DNA of 64,000 nucleotides from SIG440 sp045646865 (lineage in GTDB: Bacteria > Bacillota > Clostridia > Monoglobales > Monoglobaceae). Below, piece by piece: positions 8,038 to 16,209 of the stretch (its first letter is position 1; each line of letters begins with the position of its first letter). The stretch covers positions 120,025-184,024 of the forward strand of contig JAZRLM010000007.1 in the NCBI GenBank assembly GCA_045646865.1, written 5' to 3'. The notes beneath the pieces are model-generated. The model saw only the letters and a program-made list of their open reading frames with translations. It ran no database searches and was not told the DNA's origin. A program made the translations under genes and the position numbers.

Positions 8038-9468
8038 ATGAAAAGAAAAAGCGGTGTTCTTATGCACATTTCATCATTACCGGGTGATTATTCCTGCGGC
8101 AGTTTTGGAAAGGCTGCAAAGAGTTTTATAGATTTTCTTGCAGATTGCAAATTTTCATATTGGCAGGTTTTGCCCTTTTGCCCTGTGGATGAATATAATT
8201 CACCATACAAATCCTATTCAACCTTTGCAGGAAATCCGTATTTTATTGACCTTGAAATTCTTTTTGAAAAGGGATTGATTACCCGTGCTGAGCTTGACGG
8301 AGCAAAACAAAACTCGCCCTATCTTTGCGAGTTTGAAAGGCTTTCGGCAGAGCGGCTGCCATTACTTTTAACGGCGTCAAAGCGCGTTAATAACGCCGAC
8401 GAAATAAAACAGTTTATTTCAGAAAATCCGTACATAGAAAACTTTTGCAGATTTATGGCATTAAAGACGGCAAACGGCGACGTTCAGTTTCAAGACTGGG
8501 AAAATGAAAGCTACGATGCTGACATAGTATTTATGTGGAAATTTATTCAGTACGAGTTTTTTGCACAATGGAAGGATATAAAGACCTATGCCAACAATCT
8601 GGGCATTGAAATTATCGGGGATATTCCTTTTTATGTATCCCCCGACAGCGCGGATGTATGGGCAAACAAGGAATACTTTCAACTTGATGAATGTGATATA
8701 CCATCGTCGGTTGCTGGTGTACCCCCCGACTATTTTTCAGCAGACGGCCAGTTATGGGGCAATCCTTTATACAACTGGGACAAAATGAAGGCGGACGGCT
8801 ACCGCTGGTGGCTTGACCGCATCGAGTTTATGCTGAAAATGTTTGACGGCCTGAGGATTGACCATTTTCGTGCGTTTGAGTCCTACTGGTCGGTTCCCGC
8901 TGATGAAAAAACTGCTAAAAACGGGCAGTGGATAAAGGCTCCGGGTATGGACCTGATTGCAAAAATAAAAGAGATTGCAGGGGATAAGCTAATTATTGCC
9001 GAAGATCTGGGACACATCACTAAAGAGGTGGAACAGCTTGTTGAAGACAGCGGCTTTCCGGGAATGAGAGTTTTTCAGTTTGGATTTTTTGGTGGCGAAT
9101 CAACGCACATGCCGCATAATTATAAAAATAACTGTATTGCCTATGCCGGAACTCATGATAACAATACCCTTCTTGGCTATCTGTGGGAGCTTGATGACGA
9201 AAACCGCCGAAATATGCTTGAATATTGCGGATATACTGATGCCGACTGGACACAAGGTCTTTCGGCAATGCAGCGCACAATATGGCAAAGTGCGGCAGGA
9301 GTGGTTATATTCACCATTCAGGATTTGCTGAAATATGGCTCGGACACACGGCTTAACTATCCCGGCAGGGCAGAAAACAACTGGCGTTACCGTGTGACTC
9401 AGGAACAGATTAACACAATTAATAAAGAAGAATTTTTGCGGCTGAATAAAATATATTGCAGAATTTGA
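8038..9468 (+). CDS. malQ: 4-alpha-glucanotransferase (amylomaltase)
   Basis: 476 residues, GH77. It transfers alpha-1,4-glucan chains between maltodextrins during glycogen or starch metabolism in the cytoplasm. The catalytic residues are in place: nucleophile Asp275 in LRIDHFRAF, acid/base Glu322 in IIAEDLG, and transition-state Asp374 in GTHDNNT. The N-terminal SSLPGDYSCGSFG and the PYKSYSTFAGNPYFID block are typical of the family. Start ATG 8038 follows AGAGAGG. It is transcribed alone, with a strong terminator, and no other maltodextrin genes are nearby. Confidence 0.95.
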   Translation: MKRKSGVLMHISSLPGDYSCGSFGKAAKSFIDFLADCKFSYWQVLPFCPVDEYNSPYKSYSTFAGNPYFIDLEILFEKGLITRAELDGAKQNSPYLCEFERLSAERLPLLLTASKRVNNADEIKQFISENPYIENFCRFMALKTANGDVQFQDWENESYDADIVFMWKFIQYEFFAQWKDIKTYANNLGIEIIGDIPFYVSPDSADVWANKEYFQLDECDIPSSVAGVPPDYFSADGQLWGNPLYNWDKMKADGYRWWLDRIEFMLKMFDGLRIDHFRAFESYWSVPADEKTAKNGQWIKAPGMDLIAKIKEIAGDKLIIAEDLGHITKEVEQLVEDSGFPGMRVFQFGFFGGESTHMPHNYKNNCIAYAGTHDNNTLLGYLWELDDENRRNMLEYCGYTDADWTQGLSAMQRTIWQSAAGVVIFTIQDLLKYGSDTRLNYPGRAENNWRYRVTQEQINTINKEEFLRLNKIYCRI

Positions 9469-9476
9469 CACATAGA

Positions 9477-9506
9477 AATAACGCTTTTATAAGCGTTATT
9501 TTTTTA
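9477..9506 (+). terminator. Rho-independent terminator after malQ
   Basis: A perfect 10-bp stem (AATAACGCTT / AAGCGTTATT) with loop TTAT is followed by a T-run, 9 bases past the stop. Confidence 0.9.
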
Positions 9507-9562
9507 TGCATAGAATCTCTTTATTTGCAAATAATAGTAGAAAATTAAAAAGGAGAAAGATT

Positions 9563-10012
9563 ATGGATTTCACCAATCAGGAATATTCAAGCTATATAGA
9601 GAAAAAATCTCCCGACAGCAATTTGTGGAAAAATGTATTGTGTGCGTTTTTAATCGGCGGAATTATATGTACAATCGGTCAGGCTATCGGTAATGTGTAT
9701 AAAGAAATTTTGGGTCTTGATGAAGAAAGTGTAAAGACTGCAGTGCCTATAACTATGATATTTTTAGGAGCTTTGCTTACCGGTCTTAATGTATATCACA
9801 AGATTGCAAAGTATGCAGGGGCAGGAACATTAGTACCCATTACTGGTTTTGCCAATGCGGTGGTTTCACCTGCAATAGAATTTAAGCGGGAGGGCTATGT
9901 TCTTGGCGTAGCTGCTAAAATGTTTACAATTGCAGGGCCCGTTTTGGTTTACGGAATAAATGTATCAATTGTGGTTGGACTTTTATATTATCTTTTTGGG
10001 TTGGGGGCATAA
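9563..10012 (+). CDS. spoVAC: Stage V sporulation protein AC
   Basis: 149 residues with about four membrane segments (for example residues 25-45) and the family hallmarks GQAIGNVY, GAGTLVPITGFANAV and SPAIEFKREG. SpoVAC is a mechanosensitive-type channel in the spore inner membrane that passes dipicolinic acid during sporulation and germination. Start ATG 9563 follows AAGGAGA; an in-frame ATG at 9506 overlaps the malQ terminator and is unlikely. It is first in a three-gene operon, with the stop 3 bases before spoVAD. A sigma-G promoter would be expected upstream; I see only a weak match (TGCATA at 9507, CAAATAATA at 9528). Confidence 0.95.
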   Translation: MDFTNQEYSSYIEKKSPDSNLWKNVLCAFLIGGIICTIGQAIGNVYKEILGLDEESVKTAVPITMIFLGALLTGLNVYHKIAKYAGAGTLVPITGFANAVVSPAIEFKREGYVLGVAAKMFTIAGPVLVYGINVSIVVGLLYYLFGLGA

Positions 10013-10015
10013 ATT

Positions 10016-11032
10016 ATGAATAAAAGACTTGGTTCGCAGACGGTAAAAATGAATAATCCCGTAAACATTCTCTCTGTGGCAAGTGTTGCAGGACAAAAGG
10101 AGTCGCAGGGCCCTCTGGCACAGCATTTTGATATTATTATGGAGGATGCCGAGTGGGGAGAGTCAAGCTGGGAGAAGACCGAGAGTAAAATGCAAAAATC
10201 TGCAGTTATCCGTGCAATTGAAAAGGCAGGGGTTGACATCAAGGATATAAACTATCTTTTTGCAGGCGACCTTCTTAATCAATGTATCAGTTCAACCTTT
10301 GGACTTATGGATTTTGACATTCCTTTTATGGGGGTTTACGGCGCATGCTCCACTATGGCAGAGAGTATAGCTCTTTCGGCTCTTATGATTGACGGCGGCT
10401 TTGCCAATCTTGCGGCGGCAGTAACATCAAGCCATTTTTGCACGGCAGAACGTCAGTACCGCAACCCATTGGAATATGGCGGTCAGCGCACGCCAACGGC
10501 TCAATGGACTGTTACAGGTTCAGGCGCGGCGGTGCTATCAAAAGAGGGTGACGGACCGTATGTGACTCATTTCACATCGGGCAAAATCGTGGATTTTGGC
10601 ATAAAGGATGCCAACAATATGGGTGCGGCAATGGCACCTGCGGCGGCTGATACTCTGGCGGCGCATTTCAGGGATACGGGCAGACAACCTGATTTCTATG
10701 ACTTGATTTTGTCGGGTGATTTGGGGCTTGTGGGCAAGTCTGCGCTGATTGATTTGATGTATGAAAAGGGTTATAAAATATCGGATAATTATGACGATTG
10801 CGGATGTATGATTTTTGATATCGAAAAGCAGGATATGCACGCAGGCGGCTCGGGTTGCGGATGCCTTGCGGTGACTTTGTGCGGTTATATTATGGATATG
10901 ATTAAGGCGGGAAAGCTGAAAAACGTACTTTTTATGGGCACAGGTGCACTTCTCAGCCAGACATCCACCCTTCAGGGCGAAACAATACCGTCGGTGGCTC
11001 ATGCGGTGGCAATTTCTACAGAAAGGAAATAG
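10016..11032 (+). CDS. spoVAD: Stage V sporulation protein AD
   Basis: 338 residues with a thiolase-like fold (GVYGACSTMAESIALSA, GGSGCGCLAV, FMGTGALLS). SpoVAD is the peripheral protein of the SpoVA channel that binds dipicolinic acid directly in sporulating cells. It lies between spoVAC (3-base gap) and spoVAE (5-base gap), the usual clostridial order. GGGGG at 10003-10007 is the probable ribosome site. Length is normal for the family. Confidence 0.96.
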   Translation: MNKRLGSQTVKMNNPVNILSVASVAGQKESQGPLAQHFDIIMEDAEWGESSWEKTESKMQKSAVIRAIEKAGVDIKDINYLFAGDLLNQCISSTFGLMDFDIPFMGVYGACSTMAESIALSALMIDGGFANLAAAVTSSHFCTAERQYRNPLEYGGQRTPTAQWTVTGSGAAVLSKEGDGPYVTHFTSGKIVDFGIKDANNMGAAMAPAAADTLAAHFRDTGRQPDFYDLILSGDLGLVGKSALIDLMYEKGYKISDNYDDCGCMIFDIEKQDMHAGGSGCGCLAVTLCGYIMDMIKAGKLKNVLFMGTGALLSQTSTLQGETIPSVAHAVAISTERK

Positions 11033-11037
11033 ATAAT

Positions 11038-11403
11038 ATGGAGATGTTTTGGGAATATTTTAACGCCTTCTGGGTTGGAGGTGCTTTTTGTGCCATTGCT
11101 CAGATTCTGATTGACAAAACAAAGCTTACCCCTGCCCGAATTCTTGTGTCTTTTGTAGTTGCAGGTGTTATACTTGGCAGCGTTGGTATATATGAGAAGA
11201 TTGTAGATTTTGCAGGTGCGGGGGCTACCGTTCCTATTATTGGCTTTGGAAACACCTTGGCAAAGGGTGTTATAAAAGGGATTCGTGAGCAAGGATTCTT
11301 GGGAGTATTTACAGGCGGAACAATGGCAGCGGCAGGCGGAATTGCGGCATCGATTTTCTTCGGGTTTTTGGCTGCAATTATTTTCAATCCAAGACAAAAA
11401 TAG
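11038..11403 (+). CDS. spoVAE: Stage V sporulation protein AE (AEb type)
   Basis: 121 residues, highly hydrophobic with about four membrane segments, and hallmarks FWVGGAFCAIAQ, DFAGAGATVPIIGFG and KGVIKGIREQG. It resembles SpoVAC and completes the minimal spoVAC-AD-AEb set found in many clostridia, which lack spoVAA, AB and AEa. Together the three proteins carry Ca-dipicolinate across the spore inner membrane. AGAAAGGAAATAG precedes the start. Confidence 0.95.
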   Translation: MEMFWEYFNAFWVGGAFCAIAQILIDKTKLTPARILVSFVVAGVILGSVGIYEKIVDFAGAGATVPIIGFGNTLAKGVIKGIREQGFLGVFTGGTMAAAGGIAASIFFGFLAAIIFNPRQK

Positions 11404-11426
11404 AAAAAATTTTTAATATTTAACTC

Positions 11427-11455
11427 TTGCAAAAACACCAAAAAAATAGTATAAT
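11427..11455 (+). promoter_or_regulatory. Sigma-A promoter for miaB
   Basis: TTGCAA (11427-11432), a 17-base spacer and TATAAT (11450-11455), 38 bases before the miaB TTG start. Confidence 0.75.
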
Positions 11456-11493
11456 AAAATAGAATATCTATATACTGAGGGGAGTGTTTTTGT

Positions 11494-12900
11494 TTGAAGG
11501 AAATTGACAGTATTGAAATGGGAAAACAGCGTGATTTTATACAGAAAATCCGTTTAGAAAACCAAATGGCAAACCGCCGCCCTCTGGCATTTGTTGAGAC
11601 TTATGGCTGTGCTCAGAACGAAAATGATTCCGAGCATTTAAAGGGTATGCTCAGCGATATGGGATATGGATTTTGTGATACTGCTGAGGATGCGGATCTG
11701 GTTCTTTACAATACCTGTGCTGTGCGTGAAAATGCAGAGCTGAGAGTGTTTGGAAATCTTGGCGCTCTTAAGCATCTTAAACGCAAAAAGCCGTCTATGA
11801 TTATCGGTGTTTGCGGATGTATGATTCAGCAGGAGCATATTGCGGAGCAGATAAAGAAAAAATACAAGCATGTGGATATGGTATTCGGCACTCATGTGGT
11901 ATACCGTTTTCCGCAGCTTTTAAACGAGGTATTGACCGACGGCAGAGTTATTGATATCGAAGACAGCGATGGCAGAATTTTTGAAGGGGTTGCGTCTGTT
12001 CGTGACAATCCGCCCCTTGCTAAAATACCCATTATGTACGGTTGCAATAACTTCTGTACATATTGTATTGTACCATACGTTCGTGGCAGAGAACGCAGCC
12101 GCAGTGCAGAAAATATTATAAATGAGATACGCCAGGTTGCGGCACTGGGTTATAAAGAGGTTATGCTTCTTGGACAAAATGTAAATTCATACGGCAAGGA
12201 TTTATCAGATAAAATCACCTTTGCACAGCTTCTGAAGATGGTTTGCAAGGTTGAGGGTATTGAACGTATCCGCTTTATGACCTCACACCCAAAGGACATT
12301 TCGGACGAGCTTATTGATGTTATGGCAAGGCAGGATAAAATCTGTAAGCAGCTACATCTGCCAGTTCAATGCGGTTCGGACAGAATTTTAAAGAAGATGA
12401 ACCGCAGCTACACCCGTGAGAAGTACCTTGAAATTGTTAAAAAGGTTCGCGAAAGGATGCCCGATGTTGTTCTTACATCGGATGTCATTGTTGGATTTCC
12501 CGGCGAGACCAACGAGGATTTTGAAGAAACAATGTCAATATTAGCTGAAGTTGAGTATGATATGATATTTTCCTTTATTTACTCAAAGCGCAAGGGAACT
12601 CCTGCGGCAGAGATGGAAGATTGCCTAACCGATGAGGAAAAACACAGGAATTTTGACCGTATGGTTGCATTCCAGAACGAGATTTCTAAAAAGAAGAACG
12701 ATGCATATTTCGGCAGATGCGAAAAGGTGTTGGTTGAGGGCTTAAGCAAGACCAACCCTGAATTTCTCAGTGGAAGAACAGACGGCGGAAAGATTGTTAA
12801 TTTCCGCGGTACCGAAGATATGGTCGGCAAGATTATTGATATAAAAATTACAGAGATTAAAACATGGTCGCTGATTGGCGAGATAATCAAGGAGGATTAA
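11494..12900 (+). CDS. miaB: tRNA-2-methylthio-N6-isopentenyladenosine37 synthase
   Basis: 468 residues. This radical-SAM methylthiotransferase acts on i6A37 of tRNAs reading UNN codons. The N-terminal domain carries cysteines 39, 75 and 109 for the auxiliary 4Fe-4S cluster. The radical-SAM cluster is CNNFCTYC (184, 188, 191), and a C-terminal TRAM domain ends the protein. The start is TTG 11494 with GAGGGGAG nine bases ahead. Its partner enzyme miaA, which makes the i6A substrate, is four genes downstream in the same strand block, together with mutS and mutL, as in Bacillus. Confidence 0.95.
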   Translation: MKEIDSIEMGKQRDFIQKIRLENQMANRRPLAFVETYGCAQNENDSEHLKGMLSDMGYGFCDTAEDADLVLYNTCAVRENAELRVFGNLGALKHLKRKKPSMIIGVCGCMIQQEHIAEQIKKKYKHVDMVFGTHVVYRFPQLLNEVLTDGRVIDIEDSDGRIFEGVASVRDNPPLAKIPIMYGCNNFCTYCIVPYVRGRERSRSAENIINEIRQVAALGYKEVMLLGQNVNSYGKDLSDKITFAQLLKMVCKVEGIERIRFMTSHPKDISDELIDVMARQDKICKQLHLPVQCGSDRILKKMNRSYTREKYLEIVKKVRERMPDVVLTSDVIVGFPGETNEDFEETMSILAEVEYDMIFSFIYSKRKGTPAAEMEDCLTDEEKHRNFDRMVAFQNEISKKKNDAYFGRCEKVLVEGLSKTNPEFLSGRTDGGKIVNFRGTEDMVGKIIDIKITEIKTWSLIGEIIKED

Positions 12901-12901
12901 A

Positions 12902-13306
12902 ATGAGAAACACAATTATTGAAAAAGCACAGGAACTTGGTACACTTATTGCTGACAGCCCTGAAAGAGAAAGACTTACTGCAGCAGGCGATGCAATGAAC
13001 AACAACGAGGAAGCTACAAACCTTCTTCGTACCTATAACGAAAACCGTAAAACCGCAACAGAAAATTTAAGAGGTAAAGAGCCTACCAAGGAAGAACTTG
13101 AGGAATACAGAAACTACGTCCAGGCAGAATTTGAAAAGATTGCAGAAAACAAGCTGATTGCGGAATATATCGAAGCAAGCAAGGAGTTTGACCTGTTGGT
13201 TCAGCAGGTTAATGCTGTGCTCAGTTACTTTATTACAGGTCAGGAGCAGGAAAGCGCCGAGGGCGGTTGCAGTGGTAACTGTGCAGGATGCAGTAGCTGC
13301 CATTAG
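12902..13306 (+). CDS. YlbF/YmcA-family regulator with cysteine-rich tail
   Basis: 134 residues, mostly helical, in the position of ymcA next to miaB. In Bacillus, YmcA and YlbF act with YaaT as a complex that binds iron-sulfur clusters and influences RNase Y processing, sporulation and competence. Here the C-terminus carries CSGNCAGCSSCH, four closely spaced cysteines suited to metal or cluster binding; such tails are common in clostridial members. The gene starts one base after the miaB stop and is therefore co-transcribed. The role in RNA processing is carried over from Bacillus. Confidence 0.85.
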   Translation: MRNTIIEKAQELGTLIADSPERERLTAAGDAMNNNEEATNLLRTYNENRKTATENLRGKEPTKEELEEYRNYVQAEFEKIAENKLIAEYIEASKEFDLLVQQVNAVLSYFITGQEQESAEGGCSGNCAGCSSCH

Positions 13307-13335
13307 TAATAGGCGAATACTTATTGAACCCTGCA

Positions 13336-13548
13336 TGGTTTAAAACGGCAAAATGTCCGTGATACGGCGTTGAAATGCTCGCGAATACACAAAGTATTCC
13401 CTGCGCTTTCGCCTTGTCTTACAAAAATTTTGCGCGCTTTAAACTCTTGCGACCTTGTGCCTTTGAAGCACAAGGCATGCAGTTTTCAATGCGTATCCGC
13501 CCAAGTGAAGATTCATTGAATCTTGTGTGGTTTAAAGTGGCAAATTGT
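13336..13548. repeat. Hairpin-rich intergenic element flanked by imperfect direct repeats
   Basis: The 270-base gap between ylbF-like and mutS is non-coding and structured. It is bordered by two 21-base direct repeats (13336-13356 and 13528-13548, three mismatches, beginning TGGTTTAAA). Inside are inverted arms GATACGGCGTTGAAA (13361-13375) and TTTCAATGCGTATC (13484-13497), a hairpin GAATAC-ACAAA-GTATTC (13383-13399), an 8-bp stem CCTTGTGC/GCACAAGG (13453-13475) and AAGATTC/GAATCTT (13508-13524). The core at 13378-13408 is related to two copies near 49.8 kb. In Bacillus this spot holds cotE, which is absent. Confidence 0.65.
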
Positions 13549-13576
13549 TTATGAGTTAATTTGGGGGGAGTGACAT

Positions 13577-16195
13577 ATGGCTGAATTTACGCCAATGATG
13601 CGTCAGTATTTTGAGATAAAAGAACAGTATAAAGACAGTATTCTTATGTACCGTCTCGGTGACTTCTACGAGATGTTTTTTGATGATGCGCTGACTGCAT
13701 CAAAGGTTCTTGAAATTACCCTTACAGGCAGGGATTGCGGTCAGGAGGAACGTGCCCCTATGTGCGGCGTGCCCTTTCATTCGGTAGACAGTTATATTGC
13801 AAAACTGGTCGAAAACGGCTATACCGTTGCCATTTGCGAACAGACCGAGGACCCAAGTGCGGCAAAAGGAATTGTCAAGCGTGACGTTGTTCGTGTTATT
13901 ACCCCCGGCACAATTATGGATTCTGCCGCATTGGATGAATCAAAAAATAATTACCTTGCGGCAATATATATTGAAGGTCAGGGTGCAGGAATTTCGTTCG
14001 TTGATATTACCACCGGCGAAATATCGGTAAACGAGTTCGACGGCGAGGATGTGGAAATTCAGCTTCTTAACGAAATCAGCAGATTTTCGCCTGCAGAAAT
14101 TATTCTTAACCTTGAAGCCTATGAAAGAGAACATCTTCTTGGTATGATTGCTGAAAGATTCGGATGCCCTATACGAAATTATTATAACTGGGCATTTGAA
14201 CGCGAAAACGCAAAAAAGAGTATTGCGGAAAAATTCGGCGAGGTACATCAGGAATTGTTTGAAAAGGGCTATGCTATATGCAGTTTAGGGGCGCTTTTAA
14301 TGTTCCTTGGCGAAACACAGAAAACCGAGCTTGCAAATCTGCGCGAAGTTCAGGTGATTGAGGCACAGGAGTATATGGAGCTTGACCTTTACAGCATACG
14401 CAACCTTGAATTGCTTGAAACAATGCGTGATAAAAAGACAAAGGGTAGTCTTCTTGCAATTCTCAACAAGACAAAAACATCAATGGGCGGCAGACTTTTA
14501 AGAAAGTGGATCACAATGCCTCTTGCCAATTGTGCAAAAATTCAGAACAGACATCGTGCGGTAGCTGAACTGGTTGCCAATCCCATTTTGCGTGAAGAAA
14601 TTATAGAGGCGCTTAAATCAATTCAGGATATTGAAAGACTGATAGCAAAGGCTACATATAAAACCGCCAATTGCCGTGATTTGCTGGCAATAGCGGATTC
14701 TCTCGAAAAACTGCCGGAAATAAAAAATCTCTTAGGAAAATGTACCTCAGGTGTGTTGCAGAGAATTTATGAGCAAATGGACGAGCTTTCTGACGTAAGA
14801 GGAGTAATCCGTGATGCAATCAATCCCGAACCGCCGATTTCGCTGAGAGAGGGTAATCTTATCCGAGACGGTTTCAGCCATGAGGTTGACACTCGCCGCG
14901 AGCTTATGCAAAACGGCGTAAGTTGGATAAAGAATTTTGCCGAGGAAGAAAAGGAAAAGACGGGAATTAAAAACATTAAAGTGGGATACAACCGTGTTTT
15001 TGGCTACTACCTTGAGGTAAGCAAGCAAAGCACGGGTGACGTACCTGATTATTTCGTAAGAAAGCAAACACTTTCAAACTGTGAAAGATACATAACTCCT
15101 CAGATTAAAGAGGTTGAAGAAAAGATTGTCGAGGCAGAAAGTCAGATTGTAAATATGGAATATGAGATGTTCTGCAAGGTTCGTGACCTTGTGGCAGATC
15201 AGGTGGCAAGAATTCAGAGTACGGCACACGCCATTGCTATGACCGATGTGTTATGCTCCTTTGCTTATGTTGCCGAGAAGAACAGATACGTTATGCCTGA
15301 TATGAATATATCTGACAAGATAGTGATTAAAGACGGCAGACATCCCGTTGTTGAAAACATTGCGGCAATGTTTATCCCCAATGATACTCAGCTTGACGGT
15401 GCAGACAGTCAGATTGCAATTATTACAGGCCCCAATATGGCGGGTAAGTCAACCTATATGAGGCAGACGGCGCTGATTGTTCTTATGGCACAGATGGGGT
15501 CGTTTGTTCCTGCAACTTCTGCCGAAATCGGGGTTGTAGATAAAATCTTTACTCGTGTTGGTGCGTCTGATGACTTATCTGCTGGGCAAAGTACATTTAT
15601 GGTTGAGATGAATGAGGTTGCATATATTCTTGACAATGCTACAAAGAAAAGCCTTGTTATTTTTGATGAAATCGGCCGCGGAACAAGCACCTTTGACGGT
15701 CTTGCAATCGCATGGTCGGTGGTTGAATATATGGCAAACAAAAACAAATGCGGTGCGAAAACTCTGTTTGCAACACACTATCATGAGCTTACCGAGCTTG
15801 AAGACAGGCTGGACGGAGTAAAAAATTACTGTATTGCGGTTAAAAAGCACGGCGATGACATTACATTCCTGCGCAAGATAATCCGTGGCGGTGCTGACGG
15901 AAGTTACGGCGTTGAGGTTGCGGCTCTGGCAGGAGTTAAAAAGGAAGTTACAAAACGTGCAAAGGAAATTCTTAGGGAGCTTGAAATCCGTGACGGCGGC
16001 GGTGCATCAAATGTTGTTGTAAAGAACAATCAAAAGAAGAAAACCGAGGACATCAGCATTAACCAACTCAGCTTTGGCGGATTTGAAGAGAACGAGATTG
16101 TTACCGAAATCAAGGGTCTTGCCCTTGATACAATGTCGCCTATGGAGGCGCTTACAAAGCTTTATGCGCTAAGGGCAAAGGCTGAAAATCTTTAA
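13577..16195 (+). CDS. mutS: DNA mismatch repair protein MutS
   Basis: 872 residues. MutS recognises mismatches and recruits MutL. The N-terminal mismatch-binding FxE motif lies in GDFYEMF (about residues 28-34), then the connector, lever and clamp domains, and the C-terminal ABC-type ATPase with Walker A GPNMAGKST (618-626) and Walker B VIFDEIGRGTST (about 694). Length is typical of MutS1. Start ATG 13577 follows GGGGGGAGTG. mutL follows after 14 bases. Confidence 0.97.
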   Translation: MAEFTPMMRQYFEIKEQYKDSILMYRLGDFYEMFFDDALTASKVLEITLTGRDCGQEERAPMCGVPFHSVDSYIAKLVENGYTVAICEQTEDPSAAKGIVKRDVVRVITPGTIMDSAALDESKNNYLAAIYIEGQGAGISFVDITTGEISVNEFDGEDVEIQLLNEISRFSPAEIILNLEAYEREHLLGMIAERFGCPIRNYYNWAFERENAKKSIAEKFGEVHQELFEKGYAICSLGALLMFLGETQKTELANLREVQVIEAQEYMELDLYSIRNLELLETMRDKKTKGSLLAILNKTKTSMGGRLLRKWITMPLANCAKIQNRHRAVAELVANPILREEIIEALKSIQDIERLIAKATYKTANCRDLLAIADSLEKLPEIKNLLGKCTSGVLQRIYEQMDELSDVRGVIRDAINPEPPISLREGNLIRDGFSHEVDTRRELMQNGVSWIKNFAEEEKEKTGIKNIKVGYNRVFGYYLEVSKQSTGDVPDYFVRKQTLSNCERYITPQIKEVEEKIVEAESQIVNMEYEMFCKVRDLVADQVARIQSTAHAIAMTDVLCSFAYVAEKNRYVMPDMNISDKIVIKDGRHPVVENIAAMFIPNDTQLDGADSQIAIITGPNMAGKSTYMRQTALIVLMAQMGSFVPATSAEIGVVDKIFTRVGASDDLSAGQSTFMVEMNEVAYILDNATKKSLVIFDEIGRGTSTFDGLAIAWSVVEYMANKNKCGAKTLFATHYHELTELEDRLDGVKNYCIAVKKHGDDITFLRKIIRGGADGSYGVEVAALAGVKKEVTKRAKEILRELEIRDGGGASNVVVKNNQKKKTEDISINQLSFGGFEENEIVTEIKGLALDTMSPMEALTKLYALRAKAENL

Positions 16196-16209
16196 AGAAG
16201 GAAAGTATT

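Noticed and set aside
13307..13576. cotE between the ylbF-like gene and mutS, as in Bacillus
   Set aside because: No open frame of suitable length or similarity is present; the gap is non-coding and hairpin-rich.
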